DNA from: Flavobacterium sp. SUN052
GTDB lineage: Bacteria; Bacteroidota; Bacteroidia; Flavobacteriales; Flavobacteriaceae
Reading direction: 5' to 3'
NCBI RefSeq assembly: GCF_028867935.1
Contig: NZ_JAPQNS010000002.1
Location: forward strand, 620,001-684,000
Length of the DNA stretch: 64,000 bases
This document shows, one piece after another, positions 7,860-16,693 of the stretch (its first letter is position 1; the number at the start of each line of letters is the position of its first letter). Below the pieces are notes generated by a model. That model had not been told where the DNA came from. It saw nothing but the letters and a program-made list of their open reading frames with translations, and searched no databases. Position numbers and translations under genes: made by a program.

Positions 7860-8993
7860 TTACCGAACTGAAAACTTATAAACTGTTGTCGATCGGTATG
7901 TTTGACCGGGCAACAGACTTGTTGTCGGGAATTCAGGGTGGTTGGGTGAGTCGGGGAAGTGCTGCGTTTCTAGGCAAAGAGCAAAACGACGGGGATAGGC
8001 GATGCCTTCCGGCCCGGTTACACGTCCGCTCAGGTGATTAGCCGTATAGAGTTGTACGCCGGGCTCGGTGGTGTACATTTCCATCACCCGTCCGCTTACG
8101 GGTTCGTACACAACCGCTCCCAGTTTTAGTTTATTCGACTTATCCGTAAAAACCCAGCAGTGGTCATACCCAAAACCGTAACGGATCTGCGTGTCGGTAG
8201 TATCATTAATTCGCGTGCCAATGGCCGTTGGTTTTGTGAAGTCGAATGGTGTTCCGGCTACTGCTTTACGCTCGCCGGTCGGTATTTGTGCCTTGTCGGT
8301 AATCAGGTACGAATCAGCTTTAATCATCAATTCGTGGTTCATCACGTCGCGTTTCATGCCGCTCAGGTTAAAATACGCGTGATTCGTCAGGTTGACTACT
8401 GTAGGCTTATCAGTTGTGGCCTGATAGTCGATACGAAGCGCATTGTCTTTCTGCAAGGTATAGGTCACCTCCACATTCAACGTGCCGGGGTAGCCCTCTT
8501 CGCCGTCGGGCGAGGTGTATTGTAGTTTCAGGGAAGGCTCCGCCCGGTCGATGGGGGTAGCGGTCCACAGTTTTTTGTCGAACCCAACCCGACCGCCGTG
8601 AATATGGTTGCCGTTGCTGTTGGCGGCCAATGTGTACTCCTGCCCGTTCAGCGAGAATTTCCCCTTAGCAATCCGGTTTCCAAACCGACCGATTATTGGG
8701 CCAAAACTAGGCGTCCCTTTTACATAATCGGCAAAGGTAGGCACCCCCAGCGTCATGGCTTCCTGTTTGCCTGCCCGATCGGGGGCCATCAACGACACAA
8801 TGTAGCCGCCGTAATTGGTAATTTTCACTTCCATACCGGCCTTGTTCCGCAGCGTAAACAGATCGACTTCGCGCCCGTCGGGTAGTTTCCCAAACGTCGA
8901 TTTTTCGATTCCGGCTTTAGGGGCAGCAACAACAACTTCCGGCTTTGTCAGCAACAAACTACTCATAGCAAACAGTATAATCAGGTTTTTCAT
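7860..8993 (-). CDS. galM: Aldose 1-epimerase, secreted
   Basis: About 377 residues, started at MKNLIILFAMSSLLLTKPEV, which gives a signal peptide; the open frame continues 11 codons further upstream. It interconverts alpha- and beta-anomers of hexoses. It shows IIGRFGNRIAKGKF, NGNHIHGG (first active-site His), NLTNHAYFNLSG (second His) and the C-terminal CLETQHFPDSPNHPEF, which contains the catalytic Glu region. Export to the periplasm is common for Bacteroidota mutarotases tied to polysaccharide breakdown. Its relation to the amino-sugar operon that begins at 9440 on the other strand is unclear. Confidence 0.92.
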   Translation of the reverse strand: MKNLIILFAMSSLLLTKPEVVVAAPKAGIEKSTFGKLPDGREVDLFTLRNKAGMEVKITNYGGYIVSLMAPDRAGKQEAMTLGVPTFADYVKGTPSFGPIIGRFGNRIAKGKFSLNGQEYTLAANSNGNHIHGGRVGFDKKLWTATPIDRAEPSLKLQYTSPDGEEGYPGTLNVEVTYTLQKDNALRIDYQATTDKPTVVNLTNHAYFNLSGMKRDVMNHELMIKADSYLITDKAQIPTGERKAVAGTPFDFTKPTAIGTRINDTTDTQIRYGFGYDHCWVFTDKSNKLKLGAVVYEPVSGRVMEMYTTEPGVQLYTANHLSGRVTGPEGIAYPRRFALCLETQHFPDSPNHPEFPTTSLLPGQTYRSTTVYKFSVR

Positions 8994-9160
8994 GGTCAAC
9001 GTTTTAATAGATTTTCGGGCCGGCATCGGGCAAATTAGTTTTAATTGCTAGCCTCCACAAGAAGTCTGATTTGGCCAATTCTATACTCAATTGCTGATAT
9101 AGTTGCGAGCAATTACAGCTACTAATGTGGATCAAAAGAGATGTATTGGTGTAGCCTAAG

Positions 9161-9258
9161 ATTGCTGACGCGAGGGCCTTCGACTCCGCTCAGGCTGACG
9201 GGAGACGCCCAAGATGGCGGTCAGCCTGAGCGGAGTCGAAGGCCCTCGCGTCAGCAAT
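9161..9258. repeat. Large perfect palindromic repeat (39-bp arms)
   Basis: Arms 9161-9199 and 9220-9258 are perfect 39-bp reverse complements with a 20-nt loop. The core CTTCGACTCCGCTCAGGCTG is, from memory, a widely dispersed Bacteroidota repeat. It lies in the 446-bp gap between the aldose epimerase start and the Gfo/Idh/MocA gene. Apart from this and the hairpin at 9331-9363 I see no coding sequence in that gap. Confidence 0.85.
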
Positions 9259-9330
9259 CAAGACATCGTTTTCAATCAATCTTAAACATGGCCACAATCG
9301 ATCAAAAGTCATTTTTAGACTAACTATTCT

Positions 9331-9363
9331 TGACAATCTAGGAATCGGATTCTTAGATTGTCA
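9331..9363. repeat. Near-perfect palindrome upstream of the amino-sugar operon
   Basis: Arms 9331-9346 and 9348-9363 match in 15 of 16 positions around a single-base centre. It ends 76 bp before the first gene of the plus-strand operon. It could be an operator for a dimeric regulator or a leader hairpin. No regulator gene is adjacent. Confidence 0.5.
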
Positions 9364-9439
9364 GAAACACGTCCATGATTTGGCGATTGTGCTGAGGGTA
9401 GAGCCGATTGCCATCAGACTTATACCGAAAAAATAGTCT

Positions 9440-10471
9440 ATGAAAAACTCGCTCAGTCGCAGGCGATTTGTGGAACTGACAATTTCAGCGGGAGCGGGAG
9501 GTTTTCTCTTGCCAAACCACTCGCTGGGCTTGGCGAAATCGACGGTAGCGCCGGGTAAACGGGTCGGTATTATCGGCCTTGACACCTCGCACAGCACCGC
9601 GTTTACCAAGGAACTCAACACCTCTTCGACAGGGGCCGACCGTCCCAATCCCGACTGGGGCGGGTATCAGGTTGTGGCAGCCTACCCGAAAGGCAGCAAC
9701 GATATTGAAAGCAGCGCCAGCCGGATTCCGGGGTATACCGAAGAGGTCAAGAAAATGGGCGTCGAAATCGTTGGCTCTGTTGACGAGCTGTTGCGGAAAG
9801 TAGACGTTGTTCTGTTGGAAACCAACGACGGACGGCTGCATCGCGAACAGGCTATGACCGTTATTAATGCTGGTAAGCGGGTATTCATCGACAAACCACT
9901 GGCGGCTTCACTCTCCGATATTTTGGCCATTCTGGATGCCGCCAAAAAACAGAACGTTCCCCTGTTTTCGGCTTCGTCGGTGCGGTACATGAACGGAATA
10001 GCCGGTATTGATAAAGCACAGGTTGTTGGGGCAGATACCTTTAGTCCGGCCGTTCTCGAAAAAACACACCCCGACCTATTCTGGTACGGCATTCACGGCG
10101 TCGAAGCGTTGTATGCTGTGATGGGCACCGGTTGCCAAAGCGTAGTGCGACATAATACTCCCAACACCGACATTGTGATTGGCACCTGGGCCGATGGGCG
10201 AGTGGGAACTTTCAGGGGAACCCGAACCGGCAAACACACCTACGGCGGCACGGTTTTTACGAATAATGGTCCCGTAACGCTTGGGCCATACGGCGGCTAT
10301 AACCCGCTGTTAAAGGATATTATCCGTTTTTTCGACACAGGTGAAGCTCCCGTCAAGGCCGAAGAGACGCTGGAAATTTACACGTTTATGGAAGCAGCGG
10401 ACGAAAGCAAACGCAAAGGTGGTGCCTCCGTGCGACTGGACACCGTATTGAAACAGGCTCAAAAATTGTAG
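9440..10471 (+). CDS. Gfo/Idh/MocA family oxidoreductase with Tat signal
   Basis: 343 residues. The N-terminus SRRRFVELTISAGAGGFLL is a twin-arginine signal, so the folded, cofactor-loaded protein is probably exported. The Rossmann domain begins VGIIGLDTSHSTAF, and FIDKPLAASLSDILAIL matches the conserved EKP/DKP region of the family, with D-K-P in place of the usual E-K-P. The C-terminal domain is the usual alpha/beta fold. The family performs NAD(P)-dependent oxidation, reduction or glycoside opening of sugars. It is the first gene of a plus-strand run with amino-sugar catabolic genes and lies 23 bp before a second member of the same family. Confidence 0.85.
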   Translation: MKNSLSRRRFVELTISAGAGGFLLPNHSLGLAKSTVAPGKRVGIIGLDTSHSTAFTKELNTSSTGADRPNPDWGGYQVVAAYPKGSNDIESSASRIPGYTEEVKKMGVEIVGSVDELLRKVDVVLLETNDGRLHREQAMTVINAGKRVFIDKPLAASLSDILAILDAAKKQNVPLFSASSVRYMNGIAGIDKAQVVGADTFSPAVLEKTHPDLFWYGIHGVEALYAVMGTGCQSVVRHNTPNTDIVIGTWADGRVGTFRGTRTGKHTYGGTVFTNNGPVTLGPYGGYNPLLKDIIRFFDTGEAPVKAEETLEIYTFMEAADESKRKGGASVRLDTVLKQAQKL

Positions 10472-10494
10472 CAACCATTCTCCCGAAATCCGCG

Positions 10495-11874
10495 ATGACT
10501 GACACAAACGATACTATCAACGCGCCGACAGACCCTTTGTCGCGCCGAAATTTTATGAGTCAAACCCTGGCAGGTACGGCTGCATTAACCCTGGGCGGTA
10601 TGCTCCCCGGTTTCAGTCCGAAAAGTTACGCCCGCATTTTAGGTGCCAATGAGCGTGTTCAAGTCGGGATGATGGGTGTCAACAGTCGTGGTCTGGCGCT
10701 GGCTACAACGTTTGGCTTGCAACCGAATTGCCAGATTCGGTCGGTTTCGGATGTGGACACCCGCGCGGCTGAAAAATGCATCGCTACCGTCGAAAAAATT
10801 CAGAACTCGAAGCCGCTCGCCCAACCTGATTTCCGGAAAGCGCTGGACGATAAAGACCTGGATGCACTAGTAATTGCGGCACCCGATCACTGGCACGCGC
10901 CGGCGGCTATCCTGGCTTCCAAAGCGGGTAAACACGTGTATCTGGAAAAGCCCTGTAGCCACAATCCGCACGAAGGGGAGTTGCTGGTTGCCGTAGCCAA
11001 AAAATACAAGAATGTGATTCAGATGGGTAACCAGCGACGATCCTGGCCCAATGTGGCGGCAGGTGTTAAAGCGGTGCTTGACGGCGAAATTGGTCGCGCT
11101 TATTTTGCCAAAGGCTGGTATACTAACAACCGCGCATCCATCGGCATTGGCAAAGAGACAGCCGTACCCGAGTGGCTAAACTTCGATCTTTGGCAGGGAC
11201 CGGCACCACGCATGGCCTTCAAAGACAATCTGTTGCATTACAACTGGCACTGGTTCTGGCATTGGGGTACGGGCGAATCGCTCAACAATGGCACCCACAT
11301 GCTCGACCTGATGCGCTGGGGCCTGAACGTCGACTATCCCACGCGTGTAACCTCATCAGGGGGGCGTTACCGATATAAAGACGACTGGGAAACGCCGGAC
11401 ACGCAGGTGATCAATGTGGAGTTCCCGAACAACACGGCCATGACCTGGGAGGGGCGTAGCTGCAACGGGCGAACGGTGGAAGGAAGCAGTGTCGGCGTGG
11501 TTTTCTACGGCGAGAAAGGGTCGTTGCAGATCGACGCGGGCAATTCGCATAAGGTATTTGACCTCGACAACAAGCTAGTGAAAGAGGTCAAGAACGACGT
11601 GGTTATCAACGCCCGCGACCGAATGAACCCCTCGCAGGCGCTCGATGCCATTCATATTCAGAACTTTTTCGACGGCATCAAAAAAGGCACCGCCCTGAAC
11701 TCCGATATTGTAAGTGGTCACCAGAGCACGCTGCTTTGTCAGTTAGGCAACATTGCGCTCCGGTCGGGTACCACACTCAACATTGACCCGACAAACGGCC
11801 ACATCAAAGACAACCGATTAGCCCAGCAATACTGGAAACGCGACTACCAGCGCGGCTGGGAGCCAACGCTTTAG
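10495..11874 (+). CDS. Gfo/Idh/MocA family oxidoreductase with Tat signal
   Basis: 459 residues. SRRNFMSQTLAGTAALTLGG is a Tat signal. The Rossmann fold starts near VQVGMMGVNSRG. YLEKPCSHNPHE carries the hallmark E-K-P, and the active-site region HWHWGTGESLNNGTHMLDLM has the G-x-x-x-N-x-x-H pattern of GH109-like members. These are NAD-dependent glycosidases or sugar oxidoreductases. Given the NagA, NagB and NagP-like genes that follow, a role in releasing or modifying N-acetyl-hexosamine outside the cytoplasm is plausible but inferred. It is clearly diverged from the gene immediately upstream, so it is not a recent duplicate. Confidence 0.87.
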   Translation: MTDTNDTINAPTDPLSRRNFMSQTLAGTAALTLGGMLPGFSPKSYARILGANERVQVGMMGVNSRGLALATTFGLQPNCQIRSVSDVDTRAAEKCIATVEKIQNSKPLAQPDFRKALDDKDLDALVIAAPDHWHAPAAILASKAGKHVYLEKPCSHNPHEGELLVAVAKKYKNVIQMGNQRRSWPNVAAGVKAVLDGEIGRAYFAKGWYTNNRASIGIGKETAVPEWLNFDLWQGPAPRMAFKDNLLHYNWHWFWHWGTGESLNNGTHMLDLMRWGLNVDYPTRVTSSGGRYRYKDDWETPDTQVINVEFPNNTAMTWEGRSCNGRTVEGSSVGVVFYGEKGSLQIDAGNSHKVFDLDNKLVKEVKNDVVINARDRMNPSQALDAIHIQNFFDGIKKGTALNSDIVSGHQSTLLCQLGNIALRSGTTLNIDPTNGHIKDNRLAQQYWKRDYQRGWEPTL

Positions 11875-11895
11875 TTCACTCTTTTGCTCCTTCTT

Positions 11896-13275
11896 ATGAA
11901 AGCACCCCAAAAAGCGGTTGATGTTGGCTCGCTCACGGCGAGGGAAACAACCATTTCCATTATGCTGATTGGCGTCCTGTTTTTTGTCTTCGGGTTTGTG
12001 ACCTGGGTCAACGCCATTCTCATTCCCTACTTTAAAATTGCCTGTGAGCTGACCAACTTTCAGTCGTATCTGGTCACGTTCGCATTTTACATTTCCTATT
12101 TTGTCATGTCGGTGCCGTCATCGTATCTGCTGAAGGCCGTCGGCTTCAAAAAGGGAATGATGGCGGGATTCTGGGTGATGGCTGTTGGTGCCTTTGTGTT
12201 TGTGCCAGCTGCCCTTACGCGCACCTACCCCATTTTTCTGTTGGGGTTGTTTCTGATTGGCATCGGCTTGGCTATTCTACAAACGGCAGCGAATCCATAC
12301 ATCACGGTGCTGGGAGCCAAAGAACGAGCGGCCCAGCGCATCAGCATTATGGGAGTCTGCAACAAGGCAGCTGGCATCCTGGCCCCGATTCTGTTTGCAG
12401 CGGTTATTTTGCGGGCCACCGACACCGACCTGTTTAGCCAGTTACCTACTATGACACCCGCCGAAAAATCGCTGGCGCTGGATGCTTTGGTTCGGCGGGT
12501 AATTTTGCCTTATTCAGTGATTGGCTGTGTGCTCATCGGGCTAGGTCTACTGGTGAGGTTTTCGCCCCTGCCTGAAATCAATACGGAGCACGAAACAGCG
12601 GAGGTAGCAGCCGCCAATGTGTCTAAAACGTCGATTGTTCAGTTTCCACATCTGATATTAGGGGCGCTGGCTATTTTTCTTCACGTTGGCACGCAGGTCG
12701 TGGCTATTGACACCATTATCGGATATGCCGGGTCAATGGGAATTGGACTCCTGGATGCCAAAGTCTTTCCTTCGTACACCCTCTTTGCCACTATCTGCGG
12801 CTACATTCTGGGGATCATCCTGATTCCGAAGCGCATTAGTCAGGTGAATATTTTTCGGTTATGCACCCTGCTTGGTTTGACGTTTACCTTGCTCATTATT
12901 TTCGCCAACGGCCGGGTTACCTTCCTGGGGCATCAAGCCGACCTCTCTATATGGTTTGTGGTGCTGTTGGGCTTGGCGAATTCGCTGGTCTGGGCGGGCA
13001 TCTGGCCGTTGGCGCTGGATGGCTTGGGACGATTCACCAAAGTGGGTGCTGCCCTGCTGATCATGGGCTTGAGCGGCAACGCTATCCTGCCCCTGATTTA
13101 CGGCTTACTGGCCGACCAATATGGCCTTCGCAATGCGTATTGGGTACTTTTTCCCTGCTATCTCTATCTGGCCTATTACGCCTTTTATGGACACCGGATT
13201 CGCCGATGGAGTCTGTTTACAGCCAAAAAAGCACTCGTTCATGAACAGCAATGGCAAGGCACCTCAGCGCCTTAA
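11896..13275 (+). CDS. nagP: MFS sugar permease, FucP/NagP-like
   Basis: About 459 residues with 12 predicted membrane segments. The ATG at 11896 is preferred to a TTG four codons upstream. The sequence VLFFVFGFVTWVNAILIPYFK is characteristic of the fucose/glucose/galactose permease family (FHS), as is LGLFLIGIGLAILQTAANPYITVLG. Family members import L-fucose, glucose or N-acetylglucosamine by proton symport. The next two genes are NagA and a NagB-like deaminase, so GlcNAc is the likely substrate. The gene overlaps nagA by 35 bp, indicating translational coupling. The symbol is inferred from context. Confidence 0.8.
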   Translation: MKAPQKAVDVGSLTARETTISIMLIGVLFFVFGFVTWVNAILIPYFKIACELTNFQSYLVTFAFYISYFVMSVPSSYLLKAVGFKKGMMAGFWVMAVGAFVFVPAALTRTYPIFLLGLFLIGIGLAILQTAANPYITVLGAKERAAQRISIMGVCNKAAGILAPILFAAVILRATDTDLFSQLPTMTPAEKSLALDALVRRVILPYSVIGCVLIGLGLLVRFSPLPEINTEHETAEVAAANVSKTSIVQFPHLILGALAIFLHVGTQVVAIDTIIGYAGSMGIGLLDAKVFPSYTLFATICGYILGIILIPKRISQVNIFRLCTLLGLTFTLLIIFANGRVTFLGHQADLSIWFVVLLGLANSLVWAGIWPLALDGLGRFTKVGAALLIMGLSGNAILPLIYGLLADQYGLRNAYWVLFPCYLYLAYYAFYGHRIRRWSLFTAKKALVHEQQWQGTSAP

Positions 13276-14488
13276 AATCATAAACGGCCGTATTCTAACA
13301 CCTTATCGGCTTATTCCGAACGGGACAATTCTCATTACGGGATCAACCATTTCGGAGATCAGCGAACGAGACATCAACGTTCCCGATGCTGACGTTCTGG
13401 ATGCCACCGGGGCTTACGTAAGCCCCGGTTTCATCGACATTCACGTGCATGGCGGGGGTGGACACGATTTTATGGACGGCAGCGAGGACGCTTTTCTGCA
13501 AATCGCTCGAACCCACGCTCGTTATGGAACCACGGCGATGGTGCCGACAACGTTGACCAGCAGCCTTGATAATCTGTTGAACACGCTGGCGATTTACGAA
13601 CAGGCTTCTGGTAAAAACACTGCCGGTGCTCAGTTTCTGGGAATGCATCTCGAAGGGCCCTACTTTGCTATGAACCAGCGCGGAGCACAAGACCCGCGTT
13701 ACATTCGCCCTCCCGATCCGGCCGAATACAACGAAGTGCTCAATCACTCTACTTCCATTGCCCGGTGGAGTGCAGCCCCCGAGTTACCCGGCGCGCTGGC
13801 TTTCGGAGATTACCTGCGTTCAAAGGGTATACTGGCCGCGATAGCCCATACGGATGCAGTTTATGACGAGGTCCTGGCGGCTGTGCAGCATGGCTACAGT
13901 CTGGCAACGCACCTGTACAGCGGCATGTCGGGCGTTAGTCGCCGAAATGGGTTTCGCTATGCCGGAGTAGTCGAAAGCGCCTTTCTGCTCGATCAGCTGG
14001 ATGTGGAGTTGATCGCCGACGGCGTTCATTTACCCGCCCCCTTGCTGAAACTAGCGTATAAAATTAAAGGCCACGACCGAACGGTTCTGATAACCGATGC
14101 TATGCGGGCCGCTGGTATGCCGCCCGGCAACAGTATATTGGGCAGCATTCACGACGGCATTGCCGTTATTGTGGAAGATGGTGTTGCCAAAATGCCCGAT
14201 CGTCAAGCGTTCGCCGGGAGCGTAGCCACTGCTGATCGTCTGGTGCGAACTATGGTGACGATGGCTGAGATCCCATTGCTGGAAGCCATTCGCATGATCA
14301 GCAGCACCCCGGCGCGGGTCATGGGCGTTAGCGACCGGAAAGGCGAGTTAAGAGCGGGAAAAGATGCCGACCTTGTCATCTTCGATGATGACATAGCCGT
14401 TCAGTTGACAATGATTGAAGGCCGGATTGTTTTCCAGCAAAACCCAAAAACCCGTTTAGAAACAGTTAATACGCTGCCAATTCTATGA
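13241..14488 (+). CDS. nagA: N-acetylglucosamine-6-phosphate deacetylase
   Basis: 415 residues from MNSNGKAPQRLKIINGRIL. It removes acetate from GlcNAc-6-phosphate in the cytoplasm. The amidohydrolase barrel shows FIDIHVHGGGGHDF (first metal motif), LGMHLEGPYF (catalytic-site Glu), AIAHTDAVYDE and SLATHLYSGMS (metal/substrate His), and VLITDAMRAAGMPPG with the catalytic Asp. Length fits the family. It overlaps the permease by 35 bp and the deaminase by 4 bp (ATGA), so the three are one transcription and translation unit. Confidence 0.95.
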   Translation: MNSNGKAPQRLKIINGRILTPYRLIPNGTILITGSTISEISERDINVPDADVLDATGAYVSPGFIDIHVHGGGGHDFMDGSEDAFLQIARTHARYGTTAMVPTTLTSSLDNLLNTLAIYEQASGKNTAGAQFLGMHLEGPYFAMNQRGAQDPRYIRPPDPAEYNEVLNHSTSIARWSAAPELPGALAFGDYLRSKGILAAIAHTDAVYDEVLAAVQHGYSLATHLYSGMSGVSRRNGFRYAGVVESAFLLDQLDVELIADGVHLPAPLLKLAYKIKGHDRTVLITDAMRAAGMPPGNSILGSIHDGIAVIVEDGVAKMPDRQAFAGSVATADRLVRTMVTMAEIPLLEAIRMISSTPARVMGVSDRKGELRAGKDADLVIFDDDIAVQLTMIEGRIVFQQNPKTRLETVNTLPIL

Positions 14489-15279
14489 GTTCACCATCGA
14501 CTACAAGCCAGCTTACTCTTCGCCAGTTTGATAATCGCACGTTGTTGGGCGAAGCTGCCGCCCAATCGGTTAGTGATCGGATGCGGACTTTGCTGGCCGA
14601 ACGCGCTACGATAAACATGATTTTTGCCGCTGCTCCTTCGCAGCAGGAATTTTTAGCGGCTCTTTGTCGTGAGCCAGATCTTGACTGGAACCGGGTCAAT
14701 GCGTTTCATATGGATGAGTACGTGCAGCTCCCCGACGAAGCTCCTCAACGGTTCGGCAACTTCCTGAAAGAACATATTTTTGATCGGGTCCCGTTTGGCA
14801 CTATTCATTTCATCAACGGCAATGCCCCTGATCTGGCGGCAGAATGTGCCCGATACAGCCGGTTGCTTCAGCAGAATCCAGTTGATATTGTCTGCATGGG
14901 CATTGGCGAGAACTGCCATATTGCTTTCAACGATCCGCACGTAGCTCTTTTCAACGACCCAGTGCCCGTAAAAGTGGTTGATCTGGATACGGCATGCCGA
15001 CAACAACAAGTCAACGACGGCTGCTTCGACCATATTGATGCTGTTCCAACACACGCTCTGACACTAACGATTCCAGCTCTGATGCGAGCGCCCCATGTTT
15101 TCTGTATGGTGCCGGGCATCAATAAAGCACCAGCGGTGTATCACACCTTGCACTCGGAGATCAGCGAGACTTACCCATCCACCATTCTTCGCCAGCACAA
15201 TGATGCGATTTTATTCATTGATAGTGACAGTGCGTCTACCCCACCCCAACCCCTCCCCTGGGTTCAGGGGAGGGGCTGA
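14485..15279 (+). CDS. nagB: Glucosamine-6-phosphate deaminase-like protein
   Basis: 264 residues. It converts GlcN-6-phosphate to fructose-6-phosphate and ammonia. It shows VNAFHMDEYVQL with the proton-transfer Asp, GNFLKEHIF, and GMGIGENCHIAFNDP, where the usual Gly before the ring-opening His is Cys. C-terminal to the catalytic core the protein ends in a proline-rich tail (TPPQPLPWVQGRG). That tail is translated from a dispersed DNA repeat, so the native stop was probably replaced by the repeat. Whether the altered tail affects activity is unknown. It overlaps nagA by 4 bp. Confidence 0.9.
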   Translation: MSSPSTTSQLTLRQFDNRTLLGEAAAQSVSDRMRTLLAERATINMIFAAAPSQQEFLAALCREPDLDWNRVNAFHMDEYVQLPDEAPQRFGNFLKEHIFDRVPFGTIHFINGNAPDLAAECARYSRLLQQNPVDIVCMGIGENCHIAFNDPHVALFNDPVPVKVVDLDTACRQQQVNDGCFDHIDAVPTHALTLTIPALMRAPHVFCMVPGINKAPAVYHTLHSEISETYPSTILRQHNDAILFIDSDSASTPPQPLPWVQGRG

Positions 15280-15360
15280 GCATCCCCACAGGCAAAGAGT
15301 TTAAAAATGCTCAACTTGAAGCCCCTCCTCTGAGTTCAGGGGAGGGGTTGGGGTGGGGTC
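15236..15360. repeat. Inverted pair of GC-rich dispersed repeats reading into nagB
   Basis: The left arm (about 15236-15277) and right arm (15320-15360) are imperfect reverse complements of the CCCCACCCCAACCCCTCCCC type. Each arm can also fold on itself through CCCCTCCCCTG...CAGGGGAGGGG. The left arm encodes the last residues and stop of the NagB-like protein. It is the same family as the pair at 7724-7852. Confidence 0.85.
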
Positions 15361-15391
15361 TTTACCAATTCGCTAAACTAAACCAACTTCG

Positions 15392-16637
15392 ATGCCACCC
15401 AACCAAGCTACTATTGTCTCTCCTACCACTAGCATGACTCGTGCCTGGCTTGTGGTGGGGTTGCTTTGCGTGGTTGGGTGCCTCAATTACCTCGACCGGA
15501 TTATGATTACCACCATGCGGGGGTCAATTGTTGAGGCTATCCCCATGACCGATGCACAGTTTGGGTTACTGACGGCGGTATTTTTATGGATTTACGGCCT
15601 GTTGAGCCCGTTCGCGGGGTTTCTGGCCGACCGGTTTTCACGCAGTCGAGTCATTAGTCATTATTGGCAGTTTGTTTGTGTGGTCGGCAGTGACGTGGCT
15701 TACGGCTCATGCCACTACGTATAACGAGCTACTCGCCACGCGAGCGCTGATGGGTATCAGCGAAGCCTGCTACATTCCGGCGGCCCTATCGCTGATTGTC
15801 GATTACCACCGGGGTGGCACCCGTTCGCTGGCAACGGGCATCCACATGAGCGGCATCATGATTGGGCAAAGCCTGGGGTTTATGGGCGGTGTTCTGGCCG
15901 ACCGGTTTGCCTGGAACAGTGCATTCCGGCTTTTTGGTATTGTTGGTGTGGTATATGCAGTCTTTCTGTTCTTTGTGCTAAAAGATGCCCCCTCGTCTCC
16001 AACTAGCACCCATCCCATCGAACAATCCGAAAAGGTCAGTTTCATCGCGGGCATTCGTAGCTTATTTAGCCAGCCGTCTTTTGTACTGCTACTCCTGTTC
16101 TGGGGTATGATGGGCATGGTCGGCTGGCTCATTGTGGGTTGGTTGCCAACGTATTACAAAGAACACTTCAGTCTCTCTCAAAGCGTGGCTGGTGTGTATG
16201 CAACGGGATATGTGCATACGGCAAGTCTGGTAGGGGTGTTGCTTGGTGGTTTCCTCGCCGACCGCTGGAGCCGGACCAACAAACGGGCACGGGTGCTGCT
16301 GCCCGCTATCGGGTTACTGTTGGCTACTCCGGGCGTTCTGGTTGCCAGTACTACCTCGATTTTACCGCTGGCCGTGGCCGGATTTGTGCTGTATGCCCTC
16401 ACCCGTACCTTCAGCGACGCCAACCTGATGCCCATTTTATGTACCGTGGCCGACGAACGGTACCGAGCCACGGGCTACGGCATGATGAACCTCTTTGCTT
16501 GTATCGTGGGTGGAATTGGCATTTATGCCGGTGGGATACTGCGTGACAATCACGTGAACGTGCAGCTATTATTTTGGCTGGCCGCTGCCCTAATGGTTAT
16601 CTGTGCGGGGTTGTTGTTGATGGTTAGAAAAAAATAA
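15392..16637 (+). pseudogene. MFS transporter broken by a 7-bp duplication
   Basis: The first part (15392 to ~15655) encodes a normal MFS start, CLNYLDRIMITTMRGSI and the loop GFLADRFSRSRVI. The frame then runs to a premature stop at 15724. The rest, IIGSLFVWSAVTWLTAHA through twelve-helix character to 16637, lies in another frame. The switch coincides with a tandem GTCATTA-GTCATTA. Removing one copy gives R-V-I-I-G-S-L-F and a single frame of 412 residues. The family resembles anion/sugar-acid symporters (ACS type, such as glucarate or hexuronate carriers). It follows the nag genes and may have served the same pathway. Alternatives are a reversible slippage switch or an assembly error. Confidence 0.85.
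15650..15663 (+). repeat. 7-bp tandem duplication GTCATTA x2
   Basis: Copies at 15650-15656 and 15657-15663 are identical and lie exactly where the transporter reading frame shifts. With one copy the reading frame is intact. Confidence 0.95.
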
Positions 16638-16666
16638 GGGGTAGGTAAGACTTGCTTACCTACCCC
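16638..16666. terminator. Hairpin between convergent genes
   Basis: GGGGTAGGTAAG (16638-16649) pairs perfectly with 16655-16666 across a 5-nt loop. It begins immediately after the MFS stop and precedes the stop of the convergent TonB-linked gene at 16694. Confidence 0.8.
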
Positions 16667-16693
16667 AATACTATCAGAATCACAAACTGGTGG

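Noticed and set aside
9161..9258. Insertion-sequence ends
   Set aside because: The arms are close together and enclose only 20 bases; no transposase or target duplication is seen.
15392..15724. Short two-to-three-helix membrane protein as a real product
   Set aside because: It is the N-terminal fragment of an MFS transporter whose remainder continues in another frame.
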